The notes under the pieces are model-generated. The model searched no databases. It had not been told where the DNA came from and saw nothing but the letters and a program-made list of their open reading frames with translations. Positions 27,058 through 36,638 of a stretch of 59,784 nucleotides of DNA are shown here, one piece after another. The number at the start of each line of letters is the position of its first letter. The first letter of the stretch is position 1. Position numbers and translations under genes: made by a program. The DNA is from Bacteroidota bacterium (lineage in GTDB: Bacteria > Bacteroidota > Bacteroidia > AKYH767-A > 2013-40CM-41-45). Location: the NCBI GenBank assembly GCA_026391945.1, contig JAPLDA010000089.1, positions 1 to 59,784 of the forward strand. Direction: 5' to 3'.

Positions 27058-28497
27058 TCAAAAAGTCAGGTCGAGTTGTGATGAGAGATGAGTAAATCCT
27101 TTGTCGTACCCTTCATGAAACATGTGTCCGTATTCAATGATGATCCAGCGCATGGAACTGTTAACAATGTACCGGAGGCCATGAAATACTTTTGCTTCAG
27201 GGTTAGGCGCCACCAGTTTTTTATCCACCGTGAAATCCCACAACTCATACATTCCGTAGAGGTGAAATTTAGGTGTTAGTTCAAGGTCTAACTGAAGATA
27301 GGAAGAAAGCGACCGGAGTTCGTTCAATCCATCTGCATTCATGAAAATACCGGCCGGGTTGCTGTTGCGTTGGTACACCGATTCACCGCTCACCGTCAGC
27401 TTCCTGAAATTAACCTGGAAGTCCAGTCCAAGGGCAATTCTCCTCGTGTTGAATTCTGCGAAGTACGCTGACGCACCAACGGAAAACTTTTTGTGGTTGT
27501 ACCGGATGTGTCCGCAAAAATCTTTTTTGTCGTCATTGTCTTCACGGCTTAGCGGTGTGGTACGGGAAAGCCGCCCCTGCATGATGGCTGCCGCCCATTC
27601 AAGCCCTCCCTGTATTTGTCCTTCAATCTTAACTCCAAGGTCAATTTTTTTCAACGCAAAACCATTCACGAGCTGGTTGTTTTTTGTCGAAGTAAAATTG
27701 CGGTGAGAAGTATAATCACTCCAGAAGCCAAATGGATTCCGGAATTGTCCGGCAACGACATTGATCCTGCTCCCTGCTACGTTGTTGATTCTCACATACA
27801 GGCGTTCGAAAGGAATGAGTTCCCCGGCTTCCATGTGCATGGTTCCGCTTTGCATGGCCTGGTTGGAAAGAACGTAATGCGTGGTATCCTTCAAAAATGA
27901 AATTTCATCAACCTGGTGAATCACTTCTTCCGGTATAGGATTCCATTCACCAAGAAATGAAATGACACTCTGGGTTTCGGATGGATTGATGTCGGCAGCC
28001 ACATAAATTCTGGATTGGTTAATTTCAAGAAGCGGATGAAAAATTCCGTCCGGCTCCTGGTGGTATTCGAATTCCGTGGCAAAATATCCTCCCAATGTAA
28101 CCTTGGGTTTATCCTTTCCCGGTACGGACTTATTTGCTTCTTCAGAAAATTTATTGTCAATGAAGGCATCCAGGAGTTTGTGGCCAAGCAGTTCGGAAGT
28201 GGAAACGGAATCCAATTGTGAAACAATAAACGAACTCATTTTATCCGGGTTGAGTACGAGTGATTTCCCCTTTCCGATTACATTCAGATCAATGTAATTA
28301 CTCAGTGGAATAAAAAATTTCTTTGACGTGATCTGGAGCGCTTCGCCCTTCTGAACATCCGTCTGCAACATGACATTGAATTCCACCATCTCGAAAAAAT
28401 TATTCAGATCGCTCATGGTGCTGATGGTGGATTGTGCCAGCGAAACCTTCGTGCATGTGACGAACAGGATTGCCAGTATTTTCAAATGTTTTTTCAT
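27058..28497 (-). CDS. Outer-membrane beta-barrel (porin-like) protein
   Basis: 479 aa from the ATG at 28497, which gives a clean signal peptide (MKKHLKILAILFVTCTKVSLAQ); the frame extends to 28638 but those residues look non-coding. The mature protein has an N-terminal region of about 120 residues (YIDLNVIGKGKSLVLN). Alternating amphipathic strands follow (GGYFATEFEYHQEPDGIFHP, then INQSRIYVAADIN) and a terminal strand ending in LTF, as expected for a barrel. It resembles the porin partner of YfiR-type systems. The transported solute is unknown. Confidence 0.78.
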   Translation of the reverse strand: MKKHLKILAILFVTCTKVSLAQSTISTMSDLNNFFEMVEFNVMLQTDVQKGEALQITSKKFFIPLSNYIDLNVIGKGKSLVLNPDKMSSFIVSQLDSVSTSELLGHKLLDAFIDNKFSEEANKSVPGKDKPKVTLGGYFATEFEYHQEPDGIFHPLLEINQSRIYVAADINPSETQSVISFLGEWNPIPEEVIHQVDEISFLKDTTHYVLSNQAMQSGTMHMEAGELIPFERLYVRINNVAGSRINVVAGQFRNPFGFWSDYTSHRNFTSTKNNQLVNGFALKKIDLGVKIEGQIQGGLEWAAAIMQGRLSRTTPLSREDNDDKKDFCGHIRYNHKKFSVGASAYFAEFNTRRIALGLDFQVNFRKLTVSGESVYQRNSNPAGIFMNADGLNELRSLSSYLQLDLELTPKFHLYGMYELWDFTVDKKLVAPNPEAKVFHGLRYIVNSSMRWIIIEYGHMFHEGYDKGFTHLSSQLDLTF

Positions 28498-28840
28498 TTC
28501 AGTTTTTTCTTGAGGGAGTGAGAATAAACATGACCTTTGTAAGTGATGATAAAGGTTAACTATTATAAAACAGAAGCACATCTTTGAAAAAGTATTTTTC
28601 CACAACTCAATGTTAACCGGGAAGCAGTTGCTTTCCACGATACTGCCGTTTTATTTTTAGGAGAATTCACCGGGAGTTGGAATGATTCATTTTTTTTTCC
28701 GGCCGGTAAAATATTTCCATCCCGCCGGCAGTTGATAAGCTGTGTCATCTCTTGAAAAACCTGTTCATATCTTTTGAAACACTTGCTGAATCACGCTTTC
28801 AGAAAAATTAATTTTACTTCCTGCATCAATTCCGGCATTC
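28498..28840. other. Divergent intergenic region, porin and ftsK
   Basis: 343 bp between two divergent starts. The minus-strand frame of the porin extends into it but lacks coding character. No good TAnnTTTG box with a -33 element, no hairpin with a U-tract and no small gene was found. Both promoters are presumably here but are not assignable by eye. Confidence 0.6.
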
Positions 28841-31276
28841 ATGGCTTCGAAAGCGAACAAATTAAAATCAGAAGAAGGGGAAGAAAAAGAGAAACCCCGG
28901 AAAGTGAAAGGCGCGAAAGGCCGGATCCGTGCTTTCCGGAATTTCCTTGCCGACGAACGCACGCATAAGATCAGCGGACTGGTGTTGCTGTTGCTTTCCT
29001 TTTTCATGCTGGTGGCTTTTACATCCAACCTCTTTACATGGAAAACCGACCAGGCTGTAGCCGGTGCTGATTCGCCATGGCAGCTGCTTCTAAAGAACGA
29101 CCTCCAGGTCGAAAACTGGCTGGGAAAACTTGGCGCCATCGTTTCTCTTCAGTTCATCAACCACTGGTTTGGCATCTGCGCTTACATATTCCCCTTCCTT
29201 TTCTTTCTTACCGGAATGAAAATCTTATTTGAAGTGACTCTTCTTCCATTCGGCAAAACCATCCGGTATTCATTCTTCGGTTTGATCTGGGTTTCCACCT
29301 TCCTTGGTTATATTTTTCATTCCTCTTCACTCGTGGTACTCGCCGGCGGTTACGGCTACCAACTCAGTCAGTCACTCACCAACCTGCTTGGTTTCATTGG
29401 CTCGGGAGCTTTACTGGTGTTCACTTTTGTCGGATTCCTCGTCGTGGCATTCAATATTCCTTTTGTTCGCCAGCGTGCAGAAGTTGTCGAAGAACCTTTA
29501 GTGCCTGCCGAGGAAACTGTTCCCGAAGAAGTGGTTCCGGTGATGAACACTTTTAAAACGGATGAACCTCCGCGTACCGTTGAACTGGAGCTTGGAAATG
29601 AACCGGAGGAAGAGGAAGAACCAGAAGAAGAAATTGCCGAAGAACCTGTTGATGAAGAAGAAGTGGAAGCAGAAGAAGGTGTTCCGATGGAAGTAGAACC
29701 CGTTATGGAAGATGAGGTGGGCGGAGAAATCACAAGCGACGATCTTGTGCAGGCACTGGGAGAATACGATCCGAAACTGGATTTGTCTGGATACCAATAC
29801 CCTACTCTCGACCTGCTCGAAAATTATGGCGACAAAAAGATAGAAGTCAACAAGGAAGAACTCGAAGCCAACAAGAACAGGATCGTTGAAACGCTGAGTC
29901 ATTATAACATCGCCATCGATAAAATCAAAGCGACCATCGGCCCGACGGTTACGTTGTTTGAAATCGTTCCGCAAGCCGGTGTGAGAATTTCAAAAATAAA
30001 AAACCTGGAAGACGACATTGCACTGAGTCTTTCAGCACTTGGCATCCGCATCATCGCTCCCATCCCGGGAAAAGGAACCATTGGCATTGAAGTGCCAAAC
30101 CAGAAACCTGAAATTGTTCCAATGAAAACAGTATTGGGTTCCGAGCGTTTTGTAAACAGCGATTACGAATTGCCGATCGGTCTCGGAAAAACCATTGCCA
30201 ACGAAGTGTTCGTGGCCGACCTTACGAAAATGCCTCACCTCCTCATGGCCGGTGCAACAGGACAGGGAAAATCGGTTGGGCTGAATGCTATTCTCGTTTC
30301 ACTGCTCTATAAAAAACATCCGGCACAGGTGAAGTTCATTCTCGTGGATCCGAAGAAAGTGGAATTGACACTTTTCAAAACCATCGAGCGCCACTTCCTT
30401 GCAAAACTTCCCGGTGAAGGCGAAGCCATTATTACCGATACAAAAAAGGTTGTACATACTCTGAATTCCCTTTGCATGGAAATGGATCAGCGGTACGAAC
30501 TGATGAAAGATGCGCAGGTAAGGAACATCAAAGAATACAATGCAAAGTTCATCGCAAGAAAGCTCAATCCCAACAACGGTCATAAATTTCTTCCGTACAT
30601 CATCCTCGTAGTGGATGAATTTGCCGACCTGATCATGACGGCCGGAAAAGAAATTGAAACTCCGATTGCCCGGCTCGCCCAACTTGCACGTGCCATCGGC
30701 ATTCACCTGATCATCGCCACGCAACGTCCTTCGGTAAACATCATCACAGGAACCATTAAAGCCAACTTTCCGGCACGGCTTGCTTTCCGTGTGACTTCTA
30801 AAATTGATTCCAGAACCATTCTCGATACGGGCGGCGCCGACCAGCTGATCGGCCGGGGTGATATGCTCCTCTCTACAGGAGCAGATGTGATTCGTTTGCA
30901 ATGCGCTTTTGTTGACACACCGGAAGTAGAAAAAATCACCGAGTTCATCGGCTCTCAAAGAGGATATCCTGATGCACATTTGCTTCCAGAATACATTGAT
31001 GAAGCCGGCGAAGGATCACGAGAAATTGACATGGACGACCGTGATGCGCTGTTTGAAGAAGCTGCTTCCATCATTGTGCAGCATCAGCAGGGATCAGCAT
31101 CGTTGCTGCAAAGAAGGCTGAAACTCGGATACAACCGCGCCGGCAGAATCATCGATCAGTTGGAAGCCGCGAAAATCATCGGCCCGTTTGAAGGAAGCAA
31201 AGCGCGCGAAGTACTCATCAAAGATCCCATGACGCTGGAGCAGATCCTGAACGGATTACGCAACAGGGAGAGTTAA
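28841..31276 (+). CDS. ftsK: DNA translocase FtsK/SpoIIIE
   Basis: 811 aa. Four membrane helices lie in residues about 45-205. An acidic Glu-rich linker follows (about 215-305) and then the motor: Walker A GATGQGKS at residues 471-478, Walker B region ILVVDEFADLIMTAGKE, and DNA-binding motifs RPSVNIITGTIKANFPARLAF. The C-terminal winged gamma domain (SIIVQHQQGSASLLQRRLKLGYNRAGRIIDQLE, residues about 745-780) is present; in the family it recognises KOPS sites. FtsK pumps DNA at the septum, coordinates dimer resolution by XerCD and links division to segregation. The linker is shorter than in Proteobacteria, as is usual in Bacteroidota. Confidence 0.97.
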   Translation: MASKANKLKSEEGEEKEKPRKVKGAKGRIRAFRNFLADERTHKISGLVLLLLSFFMLVAFTSNLFTWKTDQAVAGADSPWQLLLKNDLQVENWLGKLGAIVSLQFINHWFGICAYIFPFLFFLTGMKILFEVTLLPFGKTIRYSFFGLIWVSTFLGYIFHSSSLVVLAGGYGYQLSQSLTNLLGFIGSGALLVFTFVGFLVVAFNIPFVRQRAEVVEEPLVPAEETVPEEVVPVMNTFKTDEPPRTVELELGNEPEEEEEPEEEIAEEPVDEEEVEAEEGVPMEVEPVMEDEVGGEITSDDLVQALGEYDPKLDLSGYQYPTLDLLENYGDKKIEVNKEELEANKNRIVETLSHYNIAIDKIKATIGPTVTLFEIVPQAGVRISKIKNLEDDIALSLSALGIRIIAPIPGKGTIGIEVPNQKPEIVPMKTVLGSERFVNSDYELPIGLGKTIANEVFVADLTKMPHLLMAGATGQGKSVGLNAILVSLLYKKHPAQVKFILVDPKKVELTLFKTIERHFLAKLPGEGEAIITDTKKVVHTLNSLCMEMDQRYELMKDAQVRNIKEYNAKFIARKLNPNNGHKFLPYIILVVDEFADLIMTAGKEIETPIARLAQLARAIGIHLIIATQRPSVNIITGTIKANFPARLAFRVTSKIDSRTILDTGGADQLIGRGDMLLSTGADVIRLQCAFVDTPEVEKITEFIGSQRGYPDAHLLPEYIDEAGEGSREIDMDDRDALFEEAASIIVQHQQGSASLLQRRLKLGYNRAGRIIDQLEAAKIIGPFEGSKAREVLIKDPMTLEQILNGLRNRES

Positions 31277-31332
31277 CGATGTGACATTGCCTTTTGATGG
31301 TGTGAGTTTTAAATGAACGATTGGATCAACTC

Positions 31333-31359
31333 TTGTTAAAGGAATTAAACCTATTTTTG
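31333..31359 (+). promoter_or_regulatory. Candidate Bacteroidota promoter of lolA
   Basis: TTG at 31333-31335 and TATTTTTG at 31352-31359 (TAnnTTTG consensus), 16 bp apart, lie 28 bp before the lolA start codon. Confidence 0.55.
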
Positions 31360-31387
31360 CATCCTTCATCGAACCGAAAATTTATCC

Positions 31388-32047
31388 ATGAAAGCAAGAT
31401 TCAGTTCATCCCTCTTCACACTTCTTTTCTGTGGAACATTTGCCTTTTCACAGTCTCCACAAACTGATAAGAAAGCAGACGATATCTTACACGGTGTCAG
31501 CACGAAATACAAATCATATAAATCCGTAAAAGCCACCTTTGTGATCACGGTTGAGAATCCAAAAGACAAGTCGAGTGATGTTCAGAAAGGCACCATTTAC
31601 CTCAAAGGAAACAAGTATAAACTGGAGGTTGCCGGACAGGATATTGTATCGGACGGCAAAACCCGCTGGACGTATGTGAAGGATGCCAACGAAGTTCAGA
31701 TCGATAACATCAGGACCGATGAAAACTCCATTACTCCTTCCAATATTTTCACGATGTATGAAAAGGGATGGTTGTTCAAATTCAATGGTGAACAAACGGA
31801 GAAAGGAATGAACTACCAGTTGGTTGAACTGGTTCCTGTTGATCCGAAGAAGAAAAATATTTTCAAGGTAAAACTCACGATCAACAAGAATGATAAGTTC
31901 ATTACCACCGCCAAGGTGTTCAATAAAAACGGCAGCGTTCAAACCATTGCTGTTGAGAAACTCACTCCTGATACCATCAATGACGATTCACTTTTTTCTT
32001 TCAGTGATAAAAAATATCCGGGAGCTGAGATCATCGATTTAAGATGA
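31388..32047 (+). CDS. lolA: Outer-membrane lipoprotein carrier protein LolA-like
   Basis: 219 aa. A signal peptide (ending FAFSQ) is followed by the LolA-type beta half-barrel: VSTKYKSYKSVKATFVITVE, then GTIYLKGNKYKLEVAGQDIVSDGKTRWTYV-type strands and NIFTMYEKGWLFKF. LolA ferries lipoproteins through the periplasm from LolCDE to the outer membrane. It follows ftsK by 111 bp with its own candidate promoter. A neighbouring ftsK-lolA order is also known in other bacteria. Confidence 0.88.
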   Translation: MKARFSSSLFTLLFCGTFAFSQSPQTDKKADDILHGVSTKYKSYKSVKATFVITVENPKDKSSDVQKGTIYLKGNKYKLEVAGQDIVSDGKTRWTYVKDANEVQIDNIRTDENSITPSNIFTMYEKGWLFKFNGEQTEKGMNYQLVELVPVDPKKKNIFKVKLTINKNDKFITTAKVFNKNGSVQTIAVEKLTPDTINDDSLFSFSDKKYPGAEIIDLR

Positions 32048-32201
32048 CCAGGGATTCATCCAGATTGGTTGATTTTTTTGAATGAGCCTGCATCAGGTTC
32101 CTGCCCGAAAGTTTATCCTGTTGATAAAAGTCAATGACTGCACTGATCCCCGTCATCTGCTTTATTCCCGCATACCTTATATTTGATCAAATCAAATGAC
32201 C

Positions 32202-32396
32202 ATGAAAACAAACATCGGTAAGATCGACAGAATGCTGCGTGCGCTGGTTGGCGCCGGAATCATCGGGATGGGATTTTACTACCAGACCTGGTGGGGATTG
32301 GTTGGAGGAATCATTTTCCTCACTTCTGTTTTCTCCTTCTGCCCTATCTATGCACCTTTTAACTGGAGCACTAAAAAAGGGAGAGTTGGGAGTTGA
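32202..32396 (+). CDS. DUF2892 (YgaP-type) small membrane protein
   Basis: 64 aa from the ATG at 32202; an ATG two codons earlier is equally usable. It shows the DUF2892 pattern IGKIDRMLRALVGAGIIGMG, then WGLVGGIIFLTSVFSFCPIYAPF, with two membrane helices and a conserved CP-x-Y motif. In other bacteria this domain is fused to rhodanese (YgaP). Here it is stand-alone. Function unknown. Confidence 0.85.
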   Translation: MKTNIGKIDRMLRALVGAGIIGMGFYYQTWWGLVGGIIFLTSVFSFCPIYAPFNWSTKKGRVGS

Positions 32397-32436
32397 GAGT
32401 AAAGAGTAAAGAGTAAAGAATCAAGAATCAAGAGTC
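32395..32436. repeat. Heptamer tandem array (six units)
   Basis: Six 7-bp units in tandem (GAGAGTA, AAGAGTA, AAGAGTA, AAGAATC, AAGAATC, AAGAGTC) begin at the DUF2892 stop. They are followed at about 32454 by an 8-bp unit ATTCAACC repeated twice. The array lies between converging genes. Confidence 0.7.
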
Positions 32437-32495
32437 AGGATCTGGCATTCACCTTATTCAACCATTCAACCATTCCATTTTTTCCCCAGCCATCC

Positions 32496-34979
32496 TCAAA
32501 CCGGGTCCACATCAATGTGAACCTGAACGGAGTGATTCTCTTTCTCAGCATAAAAAATTTCAGATGCCTGGCTGATCAACTCCTTCACTTTTCCTGCCGA
32601 TGCTTCCCGCTCTATTTTGATGAGGATGGTTCTCATCCACAAATTCCTGATCCTGGAAATCACCGGCTGATGCGGTCCGAAGACACGGTTTCCTAGCGTT
32701 TTTCTTAACAGCGATGCAAACTGGTTGGAAGACTCATTGATCTTGTCAGGGTCCTTGTGCTTGAGTGTAATTTCAACCAGGCGCGAAAGCGGAGGATAAT
32801 GGAATTTTCTTCTCTCCAAAAGATCACGCTGATAAAAGGCTTCGTAATTATTTTCGACAACATCTTTTATCACCCAATGATCCGGTTGCTGCGTCTGGAT
32901 GATCACTTTGCCACGTTTAGATTTTCTCCCCGAACGTCCGCTTACCTGCGCCATCAACTGGAAACTTCTTTCAAAGGCACGGAAGTCGGGATAGTTCAGC
33001 AACTGGTCGGCATTGATAATCCCGACTGTACTGGCATTATCGAAATCAAGTCCCTTGGTTACCATTTGGGTTCCTACAAGAATATCGATTCTCCTCTCTT
33101 CAAAATCGGTGATGATCCGGTGAAAGGAAAGTTTTGTTCGAGTGGCATCGAGATCCATTCTTGCAATAGCAGCCTCCGGAAAAAGAATGGAAATATCTTC
33201 TTCAATTTTTTCCGTGCCGAATCCCCTCACTTCAAGATGATGATCGCCGCATTGTGCACAGGAAGCCGGCGGGTTTTGCGAGTAACCACAGTAGTGGCAT
33301 TTCAACTGGTGACTGAACTTATGATACGTGAGCGTCACCGAACAATTCTGGCAATGCGGAATCCAGTTGCAGTTGCGGCATTCGAGGTAAGGAGAAAATC
33401 CTCTTCTGTTCTGGAAGAGGATCACCTGCTCTTTGTTTTGCAATGCCGATGAGATGGCTTCTAACAGCGAAGGAGTGAAATGAGATTTCATCAGTTTCTT
33501 CCGCGTTGCCTCTTTCACATCGGCCACGATGATCTCAGGCATCTGAACACCGCCGTACCGCTCGCTGAGTTTCACCAGGCCATACCTGTTTTGTTCCGCA
33601 TTGTAATAACTTTCGAGGGAAGGAGTCGCTGAACCGAGCAGTGTTTTTGCACCGTGAAATTTTGCCAGCATGATGGCTGTATCCCGCGCATGGTAACGCG
33701 GTGCAGGATCAGCCTGCTTGTAGGATGAATCGTGTTCTTCATCGATGATCACCAGGCCGAGATCAGAAAAAGGAAGGAACAAAGCGGAACGCGCGCCAAG
33801 AACCACCTGCGACTTCCGGTAACCTGTTGCATTAAACTTCAGGACATGATTCCATGTTTCCACGCGTTCGTTGCTGCTGTAACGCGAATGGTACACTCCT
33901 ACTCCATCACCAAAATGTTTTTGCAGCCGGCTGATGATCTGCGTGGTCAGGGCGATTTCAGGAAGCAGGTATAAAACCTGTTTTCCTTTTTTGATCTGTT
34001 CTTCAATCAGGTGAATATAAATTTCCGTTTTCCCGCTTGACGTGACGCCGTGAAGCAAGGCCACCTCTTTCTCCCCGAATTTTTCCTGGATCATTTTCCG
34101 CGCTTCCTCCTGCGCCGGGCTTAACGGACTTGGAGGTTCCGGCTTCGTTCCGTCAAACACAACGCGGTCGATGTTCACCACAAATTCTTCGAGAATATTT
34201 TTCTTCACCAGGCCGTTCAATGCGGCGGCTGAAGCCCCGGGCATTTTCATCAGCTCATTCTTTTTCACAAACACCTGATCCGTGTTTTCAAAAAGCAACT
34301 TCATGTACGTCATCAGCATCTCCAGTTGTTTTGGAGAACGCTTTTCCAGTTGTTCGAATTGTTCCTTCAAGAGAACTTCATCCTTACCAATGGCACCAAA
34401 CTGAATGCGCGCTTCCCTTCGTGGCTTGTACCGTTCATGCAGTTCCTCTTCAATCAGTACCACACCTTTGTCAATCATCGACTTCACCACGGCATGGGCG
34501 GATTTTCGCCGGAGAATATCAGCGGCTTCAGGAAGCGTGATGGAGTTCTTCAACAGCAACGCTTCATACAACTGGTATTCTTTATCTCCCAGCTTCTCAT
34601 GATCATGTCCATATTCCGGATTCAGAATAATTTTTGTTTCACTCTGAAGTTTCAGGGATGCCGGCAAAGCACTGTTCATCACATCTCCCGGCCGGCATAC
34701 ATAATAGGAAGCAATCCAGTCCCACAACAGCAATTGCTTTTCATTCACCAGCGGCTTTTCGTCCAATACGGAAAGAATATTTTTCACCTCGTAACCGGTT
34801 GGTTCATCGGCATGGATTCTCCTCACAATGGCCGAATAAATTCTTTGTCGGCCCATTTGGACGATGACACGTTTCCCGATGCTGATTTCGGATCTTAACT
34901 CCGCCGGAACAGCATACGTAAGCAATTGCGGAATCGACAACGGCAGAATAACATCAATAAAAGTCCGTTCAGGCATCAT
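32496..34979 (-). CDS. priA: Primosomal protein N' (replication restart helicase PriA)
   Basis: 827 aa. The N-terminal 3'-end-binding domain (FIDVILPLSIPQLLTYAVP) precedes a winged helix. The helicase core has Walker A LLHGVTSSGKTE and the DEEH box (VIIDEEHDSSYK), then RYHARDTAIMLAKFHGAK and LGSATPSLESY. Eight zinc-ligand cysteines lie within CRNCNWIPHCQNC and CHYCGYSQNPPASCAQCGD. PriA reloads the replisome at collapsed forks. Two ATGs occur at the start (34979 and 34976). Divergent from the OstA-like gene. Confidence 0.96.
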   Translation of the reverse strand: MMPERTFIDVILPLSIPQLLTYAVPAELRSEISIGKRVIVQMGRQRIYSAIVRRIHADEPTGYEVKNILSVLDEKPLVNEKQLLLWDWIASYYVCRPGDVMNSALPASLKLQSETKIILNPEYGHDHEKLGDKEYQLYEALLLKNSITLPEAADILRRKSAHAVVKSMIDKGVVLIEEELHERYKPRREARIQFGAIGKDEVLLKEQFEQLEKRSPKQLEMLMTYMKLLFENTDQVFVKKNELMKMPGASAAALNGLVKKNILEEFVVNIDRVVFDGTKPEPPSPLSPAQEEARKMIQEKFGEKEVALLHGVTSSGKTEIYIHLIEEQIKKGKQVLYLLPEIALTTQIISRLQKHFGDGVGVYHSRYSSNERVETWNHVLKFNATGYRKSQVVLGARSALFLPFSDLGLVIIDEEHDSSYKQADPAPRYHARDTAIMLAKFHGAKTLLGSATPSLESYYNAEQNRYGLVKLSERYGGVQMPEIIVADVKEATRKKLMKSHFTPSLLEAISSALQNKEQVILFQNRRGFSPYLECRNCNWIPHCQNCSVTLTYHKFSHQLKCHYCGYSQNPPASCAQCGDHHLEVRGFGTEKIEEDISILFPEAAIARMDLDATRTKLSFHRIITDFEERRIDILVGTQMVTKGLDFDNASTVGIINADQLLNYPDFRAFERSFQLMAQVSGRSGRKSKRGKVIIQTQQPDHWVIKDVVENNYEAFYQRDLLERRKFHYPPLSRLVEITLKHKDPDKINESSNQFASLLRKTLGNRVFGPHQPVISRIRNLWMRTILIKIEREASAGKVKELISQASEIFYAEKENHSVQVHIDVDPV

Positions 34980-35045
34980 ACAATTAGAAGGATTTCAAAT
35001 GTAAATAAAAGTCGCCTGCGAATTTACATTTTCAATTAGTAAGAG

Positions 35046-35053
35046 TAAGTTTG
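35046..35053 (+). promoter_or_regulatory. Candidate -7 box of the OstA-like gene
   Basis: TAAGTTTG matches TAnnTTTG and ends only seven bases before the first ATG (35061), implying a very short or absent leader. No clear -33 TTG is present. Confidence 0.35.
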
Positions 35054-35060
35054 CATCTTG

Positions 35061-36629
35061 ATGATGAAAACCAAAGAATCCATATTCATTTGCCTGGCTG
35101 TTGTTTTTCTTCTGGTGCTTTCTGCGACCATGGCATGCTTCGCCCAGGAAACAGGCATGACGAGGATTGAACTGGTGCATGCTGATGTAAATGAATTCGA
35201 CCAGTCCATTAACAAGGAAGCCGACCGGCTGATTGGCAACGTTTCATTCAGGCATGAAAATGCAATCATGAATTGCGACAGCGCTTATTTGAACAAGGTG
35301 AAAAACTCCCTGGTTGCATTCGGGCATGTGAAGATCGTTCAGGGCGACACGATTACCCTGACCGGGAAACGGCTGAACTACGATGGCAACACCCAACTGG
35401 CACAGGTGTTTGAAGACGTGGTGATGAAAGACCGGAAAATGACCTTGCATACTTCCCGGTTGAATTACGATATGAATAAGGATGTCGCTTCCTACACCGA
35501 CAGTGCGCATATCGTGGATGCCGAGAACACATTGACGAGCAGAACCGGTTACCTCTTCAGCAAATCGCATGATTTATTTTTCAAGAAGGATATGCTGCTC
35601 GTGAACCCAAGGTATACCATGACCAGCGACACTCTTCGGTACAATACGCTGAACAGCACCGCTTTTTTTCTCGGGCCAACCTTTATTCATTCGAAAGACA
35701 ATCTTATTTACTGTGAAAACGGGTGGTACAATACCGACAACCAGAAATCTGCCTTTCACAAAAATGCTTTCCTCAAAACACAAACACAGACGCTGAAAGG
35801 TGATACGATTTCCTACGACCGGAATGCCGGTATCGGGAAAGGTTTTGGGCATGTATCGGTGAATGATTCCACCAACAAAATCATCATCAGCGGAAACTAT
35901 GCAGAACATCATGAACTCACCGATTCCTCTTTTGTAACCGGTGACGCCATGATGGTACAAATTTTTGAAAAGGACTCCATGTTCCTCCATGGTGATACAC
36001 TCATGGCTCTCACGGATCAGCCAGGCGATACCAGTGCGAACAGGAAAAGAAATTTGTTCGCCTTTCATCATGTGAAACTTTTTAAAAATGATTTCCAGGG
36101 AAAATGCGATTCTCTCGTTTACAATTATAAGGATTCCACCATCCGGTTGTTCAGGAATCCTGTTCTGTGGTCGGGTCCGAATCAACTTAGCGCTGATTCG
36201 GTGACGATACAGACAGGCAACTCTCAAATTTCCAAAATGTACCTCGTGAATTCCGCTTTCATTGTTTCCCGTGCCGACACCATCCAGGAAGGACCTGTTG
36301 ATTCGTTGCGCTTCAACCAGGTGAGAGGAAAAAACATGACCGGTTATTTCAGTGAAAATAAATTGTACCGGATTCTTGTGGAAGGCAATGGCCAGACTAT
36401 CTATTACGCAAAGAATAAAAACCAGAAAAATTTTGGCGTCAACCGTGCCGACTGCAGCAACCTCGTGATCATGGTGAATGAAAACAAAGTAGAAAAAATC
36501 ACGCTGCTGAATGAACCCGACGGAACGCTCTACCCGATCCGTGAGTTGTCGACAAAGGAACTGAGGTTAAAAGGTTTTACGTGGAAGGGTGACCTGAGAC
36601 CTGCAACGAAAGAAGACATTTTCAAATGA
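35061..36629 (+). CDS. OstA-like protein (LptA-type lipopolysaccharide transport)
   Basis: About 522 aa; two adjacent ATGs (35061, 35064). A signal peptide (ending MACFAQ) is followed by repeated OstA strands: DRLIGNVSFRHENAIMNCDS, VAFGHVKIVQGDTITLTGKR and LAQVFEDVVMKDRKMTLHT. Bacteroidota use long OstA-like proteins of this type in the LptA position, bridging the periplasm to carry LPS to LptD. The C-terminal half extends the beta-jellyroll well beyond the usual 180-residue LptA. Divergent from priA. LptD and LptE are not in the window. Confidence 0.85.
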   Translation: MMKTKESIFICLAVVFLLVLSATMACFAQETGMTRIELVHADVNEFDQSINKEADRLIGNVSFRHENAIMNCDSAYLNKVKNSLVAFGHVKIVQGDTITLTGKRLNYDGNTQLAQVFEDVVMKDRKMTLHTSRLNYDMNKDVASYTDSAHIVDAENTLTSRTGYLFSKSHDLFFKKDMLLVNPRYTMTSDTLRYNTLNSTAFFLGPTFIHSKDNLIYCENGWYNTDNQKSAFHKNAFLKTQTQTLKGDTISYDRNAGIGKGFGHVSVNDSTNKIIISGNYAEHHELTDSSFVTGDAMMVQIFEKDSMFLHGDTLMALTDQPGDTSANRKRNLFAFHHVKLFKNDFQGKCDSLVYNYKDSTIRLFRNPVLWSGPNQLSADSVTIQTGNSQISKMYLVNSAFIVSRADTIQEGPVDSLRFNQVRGKNMTGYFSENKLYRILVEGNGQTIYYAKNKNQKNFGVNRADCSNLVIMVNENKVEKITLLNEPDGTLYPIRELSTKELRLKGFTWKGDLRPATKEDIFK

Positions 36630-36638
36630 TCCGGTTCG

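Noticed and set aside
28498-28638. Longer N-terminus for the porin-like protein
   Set aside because: The extra residues lack a signal peptide and are followed by a perfect one starting at 28497.
32395-32470. CRISPR array from regular short repeats
   Set aside because: The unit is only 7-8 bp with no spacers; it is a simple tandem array.
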